A stretch of DNA of 10,059 bases. It comes from Phoronis pallida. Taxonomy: Eukaryota; Phoronida; Phoronidae. Positions 1 to 8,796 of this stretch are shown here, piece by piece. The notes under the pieces were generated by a model. That model did not search any database. It was not told where the DNA came from and saw only the letters and a program-made list of their open reading frames with translations. Positions within the stretch are counted from its first letter, which is position 1, and every line of letters starts with the position of its first letter. The stretch is from assembly GCA_028565715.1 (NCBI GenBank), contig JAOXYC010254343.1, forward strand, positions 1 to 10,059, read 5' to 3'. The position numbers were made by a program, and so were the translations under genes.

Positions 1-74
1 AATTTAAGGGCGCGGAATTATTCCGCGCCCTTTTCGGAAACTTTGACCAATTCCGAAACGAAATGACCGGTCAA
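1..74. repeat. Chain of GC-rich palindromes, possible mobile-element terminus
   Basis: Three inverted repeats follow each other. Positions 6-18 and 20-32 form a perfect 13-bp stem around a single T; the stem contains GGGCGCGG. Positions 32-39 and 51-58 form an 8-bp stem (TTTCGGAA with TTCCGAAA). Positions 64-73 are the 10-bp palindrome TGACCGGTCA, whose right half also pairs with TTGACC at 43-48. GC content is far above the flanks and the structure stops at about 74. Arrays of subterminal palindromes are typical of non-autonomous DNA transposons and foldback elements, but the element would extend left of the window and no target-site duplication can be seen. A run of four T follows the first stem; I do not read this as an RNA gene. 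Confidence 0.5.
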
Positions 75-512
75 TATGTGTTTTATTCAAAATGTGAAAA
101 GAGATGATATATTGTATTGGTGCGTCATAATAAATTGTGCTCTGCTCCCAAAATTCAATTCACGAAATATAAATATTACAGACAAAATATATCATTTTTT
201 AATTTTCAAGCATAATTTAGATTGGCAAGACAATATATTAATCTGTCCACAATATCTCCCAGAAAAAAACAGTGTACAATTCAAAACCAGCCACAGCTTG
301 TCAAAAAGCCCCTTTTGCAGCACAAAAACGTTATTTCCAGTAAATGATATCATTTTAAATCAAACTTGTGTTTTCACAATGAATCTATGATATCACATGC
401 ATTACTGTGATACCATTTGTTTAATCACAGACTGGCCAATTATAGTCGTGCTAAAACAAGGTTGTGTCATAGAATGTCTAAAATGTGAAAGTAGTCATGG
501 CAGCACACTTAC
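75..512. other. Intron or 3' flank downstream of the last visible exon
   Basis: This stretch lies beyond the donor-like GTAAGT of exon 513-619 (positions 512-507, minus strand). It is probably the start of the next intron, with later exons off the left edge. If that donor is not used, the frame reads 11 more codons to a TAG at 478-480, and this would instead be 3' UTR. A minus-strand AATAAA hexamer occurs at 87-82. A short imperfect inverted repeat (TGATATCACA at 388-397, TGTGATACCA at 406-415, one mismatch) is present. A 104-codon plus-strand open frame starting at 76 has no domain, compositional bias or splice context, and I consider it chance. Confidence 0.5.
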
Positions 513-619
513 AATATATCTCCTCAACTAGCGCCCTCTGTTTAGCTGCAATAATCTCAGGGTCCCACATGTGAATTACTCTACTACGCTGAGGTGTTAA
601 TGTCTGCATAATCTTTTTC
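513..619 (-). CDS. Exon of IQ-motif protein: end of third IQ motif plus C-terminal helix
   Basis: The exon is 107 nt. Its acceptor is a pyrimidine-rich tract ending in TTTGCAG (AG at 621-620) and its donor is GTAAGT (512-507). The first base completes an AG|G arginine codon with exon 1141-1425, then 35 codons follow (fragment residues 205-239), leaving one base (phase 1). The peptide opens with KKIMQT, which finishes the basic end of the preceding IQ motif, then TPQRSRVIHMWDP and a helical, Glu-rich end finishing VEEIY. The protein should continue in an exon outside the window. If the donor is not used, the frame adds 11 residues starting CKCAAM before a stop at 478-480. No family is recognised from this exon. 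Confidence rests on strong splice sites and the matching phase. Confidence 0.8.
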
Positions 620-1140
620 CTGCAAACAAAAAACAATGAATATCAGTAAACATCTCTTAAAAAGGAAAAGATATGTGTCGCTGAACCACAAGGTTATTGG
701 TGACCGCTAACTGGTTCCCAGTCAAGGGCATAGGATTTCCAAACATGAATCTACTATTCGAAAAGACAGAAACAAATTAATATAATTATTAATCCACTAT
801 GCTCTCCAAAGGTACCAAATAGCATCACTTTTATTTAGAAATCCCCGTGATGTGACATGAGTTCCTCTGCAATGTGATAAAAAACTGACAATCAAGTCGA
901 GTTTGGTAAACTGGACATGGTTCAGAGTCAATAATAAACAGCATAATATTCGAGGTTAAACCTTCTCAATGAGGGTATAAACTTCAATATGTTTTTTGCA
1001 GCAAAAAATACAAGGTGAATCGATTAAGACAATGGGCCATATATCAATGCCCGGGCCCAAAAAACTTATTCAAGGTACGTCTTAGTATTATACCTTATAC
1101 ATAGCCTGAAATAATCATATAACATAGAGATATCCATTAC
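620..1140 (-). other. Intron (521 bp)
   Basis: GT..AG intron between exons 1141-1425 and 513-619, with donor GTAATG and acceptor TTTGCAG. The sequence is AT-rich, with no open frame, repeat or recognisable element. Confidence 0.75.
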
Positions 1141-1425
1141 CTGTAAAACTTCCTCCATGCTAACTGTATTGTGAGTGCAGCTATTTGTCTTTTCCAGGCT
1201 TCTTCGCCGGCATCTAACCTCTTTAACCGGATTGCATCGCGTGCGTTGGCCAGAACACCCTTATTTTTAAACTTGTACATTCCCCATGCATGTTGGATGA
1301 CGATGGCCGCATGCTGTCTGAGGCGAAATTTCTCCTGACGCTGGCGCTCCCTGGTGGCAATCTCGGAACTCTCTTTACATTTTTTTAGTCGTTTTTCTTC
1401 CTCCGTCATCACCACTTCCTTTTTC
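1141..1425 (-). CDS. Exon of IQ-motif protein carrying two IQ motifs
   Basis: This 285-nt exon is the longest coding island in the window. The acceptor is TTTTCTCCAG (AG at 1427-1426) and the donor is CAG|GTAATG. One base completes a lysine codon, 94 codons follow (fragment residues 110-203), and two bases remain (phase 2). It starts with basic/acidic helical sequence (KKEVVMTEEEKRLKK, then RERQRQEKFRLRQ). A degenerate IQ motif follows at about residues 152-162 (AAIVIQHAWGMYKFK, where the usual Arg-Gly is Gly-Met). A second, better IQ motif starts at about 195 (AALTIQLAWRKFY) and is completed by RKK across the next splice. IQ motifs bind calmodulin or myosin-type light chains, often without calcium. 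Paired IQ motifs after a charged helix suit a myosin neck/tail or a ciliary or centrosomal IQ protein; I cannot decide which. Confidence 0.88.
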
Positions 1426-2979
1426 CTGGAGAAAATAAAGAACGAATATATATTTTAATCAAAAATTTTAATCTGATGATGATTGTTATTAACTGAGGTA
1501 TGTAAGGCATAAGGACAACGTTTCATTTTGCTCTTACGTTTCTGGTAGTTCCATCCCTCTCGCTAAAATAATTGTTTTGATGAATGATAGAATAGCACCA
1601 ATCTCATTCGTTTTGATGGTCTTACCAGTTCCCGATGACCAGAGACTGGTTAAGCCTTAAAGAGTGATGTAATGATCATCCATGACAGTATTACCGTGTA
1701 TTTCATTCAACAATGGTTTTGATATGGCAATGAATTGAACATGCATGGGATTCCTTGACACTGTTAGAATCAACAAGAATCAGATACGGTGGTGAACATC
1801 AGAAAGTTGCAACACTTGCTCTTCCAAAAAAGGCTTATGTTAAACGTCTAGGTATGACTCATACACACAGTCATTTAAAAGTCAACAGTATTATACATGT
1901 TAGTAAAACTCAATCACAAAACATAAAATATTAATTAACAACAATTACAAACCAACAACAATGAATAGATTAGAGTTTTACTGAACCCCCCACTTCAATG
2001 GCAGTAAATTCCCCTGGTCTGCTTTGATATAATCACAAACAACTCTCCCATTAGTAACAAAACAAGCTCAAATCAAGCTAGAACAATAGCAATTTATAAC
2101 TTACCGCAACCCAAAGAGAAAAACAAAAAACATTTTGGTTTCTGAGATGATTACAAACTGTTGATGTGTGAAAGTTATAGATTTCAGATCTTTCACCATA
2201 CACAACCCCTGCATATAGTTGTGCTAAGTTGTAAATTCTGAGCTGAAGATTTCAGATCTATCTTTACACACCTCCCAGTCAATTGTTTTCTCATCCTTTT
2301 AATTCAAAGATTGAACCTCTAAATTCATAAAATTCTAAAAGCAGTAGACTTCCAAGAATATTCTAACTTTTACAATACCACAACTCTTGCTATGCCTATA
2401 GGGCTTCATGTGCTGCGTTGAAACTAGACAAGTCTCAGAAAATTCCTTCCACAATACCTCTCCCTCAGAAAAGACCTGTTAAAAATATTGTCAAATTATG
2501 TGACTCTCTGGCAATCAGCAAAATACCTCAAAAATACTACATTTAAGTCAAACCTTTAGAAGCTTTTAGCAGTAGACTTCCCAATATTCCTTCACAACAC
2601 AAAATGAAATCCCTAGTGCTAAAAGGTAAATGTGTATTCTAAACCAGTCTTTATCTGATAAAACTAACAAAACATACATAAATCCCAACTGCAAACATGG
2701 TTACTTGGTCTAGTCAAGAATTTAGCATAACAACCAATCAAACGCCAGCTTACATGCAGCTTATCTCAGATAAATGTCAAATAAATTAACTAGCGATTAA
2801 TCAAAGCATTTTACCTATAAATTACCTGAGAACTTTAATAAAGGGAATTGATTGAGTCTATTAAATCATAACATCAGTATCCGCCTATCTATTTCACTAT
2901 ATACACTTAAGTATTGGAAATTGATGTGTAGATCATTCAATACAGTTTTCAAATATTGCTCCCAGGGATTGAATGTACA

Positions 2980-3011
2980 TAGTAGTTTTAAAATTCAATA
3001 AAATACTACTA
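2980..3011. repeat. Imperfect hairpin in the large intron
   Basis: TAGTAGT at 2980-2986 pairs with ACTACTA at 3005-3011. The stem can extend inward through T and A runs, and outward through GTACA/TGTAC-like flanks after a small bulge. Just to the right, GTGTACCTGATCAA (about 3015) is nearly repeated as GTGTATCTGATCAA (about 3048). It may be a degenerate small foldback element; no target-site duplication is evident. Confidence 0.3.
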
Positions 3012-4180
3012 TGGTGTGTACCTGATCAAAACTTCTACTGTTATGAGTGTGTATCTGATCAACAGAATCACTAACATTCAAAGACAGGTTCTATCCCTTG
3101 GTTCAATAAACATCTTGGGATATTTATGGCTAGTAGTGTATCTTAATAATTAGCAAAACTTTTCTTATATTATAAAAAAAAATCATTCAAAACCTGAAAC
3201 TTAATATCACTGACTCAATTACTTGATATCTGTCCTCTCTTTATTTTTTAAAACTAGAAGTTTGTTGTTTCAATTCAAGACATATCGTTTAAAAAAAAAG
3301 TAAATGACAATTATGAATTTTACCATTCAAATCCTAGATAACCCTCAAATTAAATCAACCACCAAATGATGATAATGTTTTCATAAAGCATTAGTACGGT
3401 TGTTGATTGAACAGGTACACAACCTCACCTCTCTAATTTAAGCCAGAACGTGTCATGGTTACGACTACTCTTAGCTCCATAACCTTCCATGTATGTTTCA
3501 ATCAGAACTAGGCACATTTAAACTGTAATCATGTTAAAATCCCCTCAATCCTAGATGTCCCGCAGTGATGATCATATATATGAAAGGGATCAATGCATGA
3601 AGATGAGACATTCATAATAGTTTTATTTCCTACTGGTACCTTAGATATATTGTAAACATAATATGGTAGCCTCTCTTACATCATTAAACTTTTGCTAATA
3701 ATAGTAATAGGTGGATATTTTGAGAGGGTATAGGTATTAGTAAAGTGGGGATTGAAAGGTCATAGGCATGGAAACAAGAACAGTGAAAATGTGCTAACCA
3801 GTATTGTTTTCATCTCAAGTATTCTGACATTTGTAGAGATCCATATTTTAAAACTAAATATCAAATACAGGATTTATGCATTATATAAATGTAAATGTCC
3901 AATATCCAAAGAAATTAAGCAATTGAAACAAATTTCAATACCCATGCAGTGATTAACATCACTGGGAATTTGTTCATAGAGCCTGATTTTGTTCCTAGAA
4001 TTTTTAAATTAAATTTCTAGATTTATGTCTAATCTATCTGAAAATGGTTAAAGAATCTAATAACTTGGTTAGTGAATTATTATTTCTACAAAATTAAGAT
4101 ACCTACATCATATACCTAACCTACATGTACGACTGGTGAACGACTACTCTACGCCTAAACCTATAATTCATTACACATAC

Positions 4181-4311
4181 CTTGTTTTTTCGGGACTCAT
4201 ATAAAAACCGTTAAGACCCTGTCACACAACCCTATCTTTGTCAGCACACAGGCAAGACCACAACAAATCTATGTGTGAAAAATCTTACTCCGATTGCGTT
4301 TGTTTGCCCAT
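4181..4311 (-). other. Candidate alternative first exon(s) inside the large intron
   Basis: Two minus-strand ATGs lie close to donor sequences that would splice in frame to exon 1141-1425. The first runs from ATG at 4311 to 4289, before GTAAGA. It encodes MGKQTQS plus two bases that complete a Glu codon, and its start context (AAAAAATGGG) is good. The second runs from ATG at 4200 to 4181, before GTATGT. It encodes MSPEKT plus two bases that complete an Arg codon, and its start context is weak. The surrounding 4140-4400 is less AT-rich than the rest of the intron and contains CpGs. Each phase match has a one-in-three chance of being accidental, so this is tentative. If real, it would give a short isoform starting just before the double-IQ exon. 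Confidence 0.25.
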
Positions 4312-5558
4312 TTTTTGAAACCTGAGATGCGCCGTTTCCAACACCTCTAAATTAGTTCTACGACATTTTGTTTCCAGTCTCGGACTGTAGCAACCAAGCT
4401 ATGCTAACACAACATATATTTCTGCAAACAAAAGCTCGCCTTATCAAATCACAGACATTTATTCTTTTCCTATATGACTAAACAAGATTTATACATGATT
4501 ACTATAACTCTTTAGTTGTGCTGTATGAGTTTCTATTATTTTAACAAAGATTTTTATTGTAATTTGTGAGCCTATCAAAACATTGTTCCATATTATGATA
4601 AATTGTCAATAATCACCATGAACATTTATTGGTCTATACCAGCTATTCATTACATTGAAATGGCTTATAAAAAGAACAATTCTTTAGAGTGAACGGGGTG
4701 AGAATTAATCCTTATTTTCATTTATGGAATATCAGAATACATATTTTAGCTTATTTTTCTGTTGTTTTAACATTTTCAATTTTTAACAACACAAAAATAT
4801 AATTTCAAGAATTTTGTATTTAATAAAACTGTCATTCATTATCTATTAATATCGGGAAACATATTAGCTAGATTTGGCATTAATTCTAGAGCGCATTCAA
4901 ATACACAAATATTTAGTTCCTTTTACTGAACCAACCAAGTCCAAATTTACAAATAAATTTTAGCTGAGAAAAAGTTTGGTAAAAGCCAAGATATTACAAT
5001 TTTAAAAAAATCTGCATTTCTTTAAAGAGACACACCTCGCCAGTAACAAAAACTAGCCCCATTCAAACATTGAAAACAGCTGAATAAGACTCTAAAGTTG
5101 CATTTTTATCATCGCAAATGACTCAGCAAAGGTTCAACTTTCGGCGTTGAAGAGTAAACCGTCCATAGTTTCCTGGATTAAAAGCTTGTTAAACGACGGC
5201 CTACAATTTAGTTTTGTTGTTGTTCGATTGAAGCTTGTAATCAGCGAGAAATTCTGTTTTTCTTTTTGAATATGATAGAACACACCAAGATGAATATTTC
5301 AAGCCATAAATTAAAAGCCTAAACGCCCTGGTTAAAAAACAATGAAATATACTGAAACGTGAAGGTGAGTTCCTTTAATGAAAACACAGAAACGTTAACA
5401 AAAGTTTTATACAAGCAGTAAATGCCCTAGTAGGTTAGGAGGGAAATAATGTATTGAAAAAAAAGTTACATAGACCTGTAAAACAATAATTAGATTACTG
5501 TGAAATTTGTTCAAGTTCAACAGAAATCAATATTAGTTCAACGTTCAGACAAAAGAGG

Positions 5559-5749
5559 CCACTAGAGGACATGTTAGTTCTCCAAAAGGACACAAGATGG
5601 CGGTAGCAGACATGTTAGAACACCAAGCAGGCAAAAGAGGGCAGGATAATCAGGATCACAGGAGCATTGCCTAGTAGGCTAAACACTAAGCTGGTTAGGA
5701 TTTATTCACAGACTGAAATTCAAGTCTTTTGAGAAAACACTAGAGGGCA
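5559..5749 (+). promoter_or_regulatory. Pair of CTCF-consensus-like sites
   Basis: Positions 5559-5571 (CCACTAGAGGACA) and 5737-5749 (ACACTAGAGGGCA) each differ by one base from the conserved CTCF core CCA(C/G)(C/T)AG(A/G)(G/T)GGC(A/G). They have the same orientation and are 178 bp apart. The right one lies 39 bp from the end of exon 5788-5898. CTCF and its motif are conserved across bilaterians. The segment between them also holds a duplicated GACATGTTAG (5568-5577, 5609-5618) and AAGATGGCGG (5595-5604), a YY1-type motif, so the whole stretch could instead be a dispersed repeat carrying such sites. Occupancy is inference. Confidence 0.3.
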
Positions 5750-5787
5750 CAAGAAGCTTGTTAAACAGACCACATATATCGACTTAC

Positions 5788-5898
5788 TTTCTGCGGGGTT
5801 TAGGTTCATCTGATGGAGGATTAGTCATGGTTGTGGTGGCTGGTGCTGCAGTACTATTGGAATCCATTTCTACCTTTTTTCGTCTATTTTTCTTTTCT
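5788..5898 (-). CDS. Exon of IQ-motif protein: basic and Pro/Thr/Ala linker
   Basis: The exon is 111 nt. The acceptor is TTTCATAG (AG at 5900-5899) and the donor GTAAGT (5787-5782). One base completes a lysine codon, 36 codons follow (fragment residues 73-108), and two bases remain. It begins with a basic cluster (EKKNRRKKVE), moves through a low-complexity, probably disordered stretch (DSNSTAAPATTTMTNPPSD), and ends EPKPRR, which joins KKK of the next exon. Both basic clusters resemble monopartite nuclear localisation signals, but could equally be membrane- or microtubule-binding patches. The exon is symmetric (phase 2/2), so it could be skipped without frameshift, shortening the linker between the charged helix and the double IQ. 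A second possible acceptor AG lies two bases downstream but would break the frame. Confidence 0.78.
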
Positions 5899-6187
5899 CT
5901 ATGAAAGGGTTCAAAGATTATTAGAGGGGGAAGCATTAAACATGGAATAACTGGAGTTTAGGGTGGAACTCTGTTGATCTTCATTGAAAATCTTGTAAAA
6001 TGATTTGGTGGGAACAAGATATCGGATACAGGAATGATTTAAACTGAAACAAATTTTACAGCTGAGACAAAATAAATGAGATTGGGTCAGGCAATTCTGG
6101 ATTTGTCGAAAGAAATACGAAAACAGAGTTTTGTAAATTAAAGTAACTGAGTTTCATTTCCCTGGTTAATAAAATATTATAATAGAT

Positions 6188-6242
6188 AACATATGTTAAA
6201 GTGTTCTTTAAAACCAACATATGTTAAAGTGTTCTTTAAAAC
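6188..6242. repeat. 28-bp tandem duplication
   Basis: A 27-base stretch beginning AACATATGTTAAAG occurs at 6188-6214 and identically at 6216-6242, separated by one C, giving a 28-bp period and almost two copies. The absence of mismatches suggests a recent duplication. Each copy starts with the palindrome AACATATGTT. It is intronic, and no function is inferred. Confidence 0.85.
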
Positions 6243-7907
6243 TTAAAGATGTGTAATGGAGTAAGTAACAAAATTAAAATAATCATAAAATATTCTTGAA
6301 CGTTAAAAACAACACAACAAAAATAAAAGCATGAGGGTTATTCAATAAACAAAAAGTTATATGAAATATCATGAAAAAAATCTTAAAATGGCTGTTTATT
6401 ATCATGCCTGTATGGTCAAAGATATTAAAACTTATTGAGCAACAGCCCTTTCAGGTAAAAAAGCTTCATGCAACTATTGATCAAAATGGACCAAATGCAA
6501 AGCACTCAAACTGCATGCCAGCACTAAAAATGCAAGCAACTTTGCCATGTCTTAAATTGCAAACTAGCAGGGACTTTTACAAAACAGCACCAATCTGAAA
6601 GATTATGACAAAAACCATTTTTAATTTTTTTCTAAAGAAGAGACAATGGTAAAAAACAACATTCATCAATTCTCCTGTATGGAAATGAGGCGTGTGATAC
6701 ATTAAATAATAAGACCATAAGAACAAGAGAGCATGTAATCCAAGAACACCTTAAAACTCAAGATTCCAGAACCAGAGAGTAGTAGAAGACAAGAGACTGA
6801 AGGTTATGACCACAACCCCACTGTTCTTAAAGTTGTAGTAAAGCGTGTTTTTAGGACTTTGATTCATATCCTGTTGAAAATGTGTTCCCTTGCCCTATGA
6901 AAAGCTGTGAATTTTGAACCCAGAAAAACTGAGATTAAAAAATGTTAATTTTTTTAAATTTCTGAAATATTTTGACATTTGACCCAAAAAAATTGTTTAT
7001 TGCACAAAATATGTCAAGCTTGAAGAGTTAAATTCATGGATGAACAATTTAACACACATTTTCAGAAGAATGTTGGTCAAAGTAAACTTCTGTGATAAGA
7101 AAAGATTGTAACTTTAAGAAGACAGATCCTTTTTGTACTGAAAATTGTTCAGAACCGCAAGTGCAAGTCAGTACCCAACTACCAAAGCCAGAGAGCGTGA
7201 CAAAAAGAATTGGCATTCAAGATGCCATGTCGTGCATTTTTAATCAAATCCTAGTGCATGTGTGAATGAGATAAATTCAATGGCGACACTTTTCAAAGAA
7301 GTACGTGACGGTGAGTAAATTGTTTAGTACACAACAACACCACCTTTAGGTGGAATTAAGAATCATTATTACATCATTGCTTTAACTTCCTTTGTGTAAC
7401 TTCTCATTTTCCTAATATCCCTCAATTTTGAACATTATAAACATAATTTGCAAACCAAAAAATATTTTTCCAAATATGCTAAATGCAGCAGTAAACTAAT
7501 AAGAAGTTACAGAAAGGTAAAATTAAGTTACAAAAAGTTACAAAATTGCAGCAGCATGCATTAGCAAGCAAATTAACCATGCAACGGCAAAAAAGAGAAT
7601 AAATTTACATTTTTCTTGAAATCAATCCCATCCGCGTGCTGCTCTATAACTCGCTGAAAACAAAGTGGATTGGTGAGTGATCTCCATCAAAACGGTGGAA
7701 GTTTTTTGAAGGAGATTTGCACATTGATGCAAACTTGACAGTTTGTATATTGTGCTTGTAAAATCAATAGAACTGATCTTATAAATATTGGCCTTCTTAC
7801 TGAAAGTCTGAACACCTTTGAAAGTATACAATGAGTTTTTTACTTAATGTTTTTTTTTGATAATTGTGTAGCAGAATCAATGTGGGTTCAAATGTTTTAC
7901 AACAACC

Positions 7908-8117
7908 ATCCTGGCCTAGTCATATAAACCATGAACTTGGCTATGTGGCTTTTAATGATAAAACGAATGATTTGTCCCATTATAAAAGATGGACTTGGAT
8001 GAAGTTGTACTGCAAGTACAAATTAACCAAAATCCTGAGCTAGTCACTTAAACCTTGACCTTGACTATGCGGCTTTTCATGTTAAAACAATTATTTGTCC
8101 CACTGAAAAAGATGGAC
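7908..8117. repeat. Diverged direct repeat pair, about 86 bp each
   Basis: Copy 1 (7908-7994) and copy 2 (8032-8117) start ATCCTG and end AAAGATGGAC, and share GGCTTTT and ATTTGTCCCA in register. By eye they are about 80% identical with one single-base indel; start-to-start spacing is 124 bp. The 37 bp between them contains a perfect short hairpin, TTGTACT (8005-8011) with AGTACAA (8015-8021). Copy 2 ends 39 bp from the donor side of exon 8156-8278. It is probably an old tandem duplication or two fragments of a dispersed repeat family. Confidence 0.75.
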
Positions 8118-8155
8118 CCGCTAATTTTTAATACAAGGGATACTTTTCAACTCAC

Positions 8156-8278
8156 TTTTTAGATACAAGAGGAGGAGCAATGGAGTCCATTGCAGCTAGT
8201 TCCTTGCTCCTACGTTCATCAACTTCATTTTTATTGCGTACATCTTCTTTCTTTCTATATTCTTCGTCAGCTCGTTTT
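8156..8278 (-). CDS. Exon of IQ-motif protein: charged helix
   Basis: The exon is 123 nt. The acceptor is AATTTTCTAG (AG at 8280-8279) and the donor GTGAGT (8155-8150). One base completes a lysine codon, 40 codons follow (fragment residues 32-71), and two bases remain (phase 2). The first 25 or so residues are almost all charged (KRADEEYRKKEDVRNKNEVD, then ERRSKE). With the end of the previous exon this gives roughly 50 residues of alternating Lys/Arg and Asp/Glu with few hydrophobic heptad positions, suggesting a single alpha-helix lever extension or weak coiled coil. The exon closes with LAAMDSIAPPLVSK, where the prolines end the helix. Charged helices directly after an IQ motif are known in several unconventional myosins, but motor sequence would be needed to claim that. 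Confidence 0.85.
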
Positions 8279-8796
8279 CTAGAAAATTCATAAATAAATA
8301 ATGTTAAATGAATACAAGATGAACTTATTTTCACAACACAAGTCCTGCGTACAACTTTGAAATGTTTTCATTACCACTTGTTTTCTGGATTTTTTTTCAT
8401 TTAATCAGCCTAAAAAAGGTTCGGAACAACATAGATGATCAACACTGATTGAGAGAAAAAATATCAACTTTTGATTCTAACAACTTTTTCCAACTGTTTA
8501 ATTTGTAAATGAATAAGATTTACAAATACAATGAGCAGTACTTAAATTCTGAATCAAGAGCTCTGTCCCATAAGTCAATGTTTTGAGTTACTGCCTGTAT
8601 GTTAACAGCAATTTAAACTTTTCAAAGTTCAATATACAGGTACAATAAAGATATTAACTCAGATAGAACAACATGCAGACAAAAATAAATGCAAAGGATT
8701 TTTTTAGAAATCTGGATAAAGAGTAACTGGCAACATTTTTTAAAGTAAAAGTTAAGAGACAATAAATGATTTTTTCTGCGAAGGAGAAGCACTTAC
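8279..8796 (-). other. Intron (518 bp)
   Basis: GT..AG intron with donor GTAAGT (8796-8791) and acceptor TTTTCTAG. AT-rich, with no open frame or repeat recognised. Confidence 0.75.

Larger units (their letters stand above)
1426..5787 (-). other. Large intron (4362 bp)
   Basis: GT..AG intron from donor GTAAGT (5787-5782) to the acceptor at 1427-1426. Exons 5788-5898 and 1141-1425 join in phase without needing anything between them, although alternative exons may exist (see 4181-4311). Most of it is AT-rich sequence with no recognised coding potential. Small structures include a near-duplicate GATTTCAGATCT at about 2180 and 2249, AGCAGTAGACTTCC at about 2339 and 2568, and a hairpin at 2976-3020. 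The 66-codon open frame starting at 3752 on the plus strand lacks splice context and protein-like features, so I treat it as chance. Confidence 0.7.
5899..8155 (-). other. Intron (2257 bp)
   Basis: GT..AG intron with donor GTGAGT (8155-8150) and acceptor CATAG. It contains the 28-bp tandem duplication at 6188-6242 and the direct repeat pair at 7908-8117. Open frames of 75 codons (plus strand from 6371) and 69 codons (minus strand, 7831-7622) have no recognisable domains, and I regard them as chance. An isolated plus-strand ATGGCG at 7280, followed 31 bases later by GTGAGT, resembles a first exon, but its start context is poor and nothing supports a partner exon. Confidence 0.7.

Noticed and set aside
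6-34. Stem followed by four T, reading as a bacterial-type terminator or an RNA polymerase III termination signal
   Set aside because: The window is eukaryotic, no upstream RNA gene with A/B boxes is visible, and adjoining palindromes point to a repeat element instead.
76-390. 104-codon plus-strand open frame
   Set aside because: It has no recognisable domain, no splice or promoter context and a composition expected from AT-rich noncoding DNA. It also lies opposite the probable intron/3' end of the minus-strand gene.
3752-3952. 66-codon plus-strand open frame
   Set aside because: It lies in the middle of a large intron, with no domain and no flanking consensus splice sites; chance length for this composition.
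5597-5674. Short plus-strand ORF with good Kozak context (AAGATGGCGG), 25 codons
   Set aside because: Too short, and located in a repeat-like block. The ATGGCGG is more simply explained as part of a YY1-type motif or repeat sequence.
6371-6598. 75-codon plus-strand open frame starting with a hydrophobic, signal-like stretch
   Set aside because: The signal-like start (MKKILKWLFII) is AT-driven, the rest shows no cysteine pattern, domain or repeat, and there is no transcriptional context.
7280-7310. Plus-strand ATGGCG followed by a GTGAGT donor, resembling a first coding exon (MATLFKEVRD)
   Set aside because: The start context is poor (T at -3), no downstream plus-strand exon was found, and short ATG-to-donor stretches arise often by chance.
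7622-7831. 69-codon minus-strand open frame
   Set aside because: It is intronic, has no motif, and has no in-phase splice links to the neighbouring exons.
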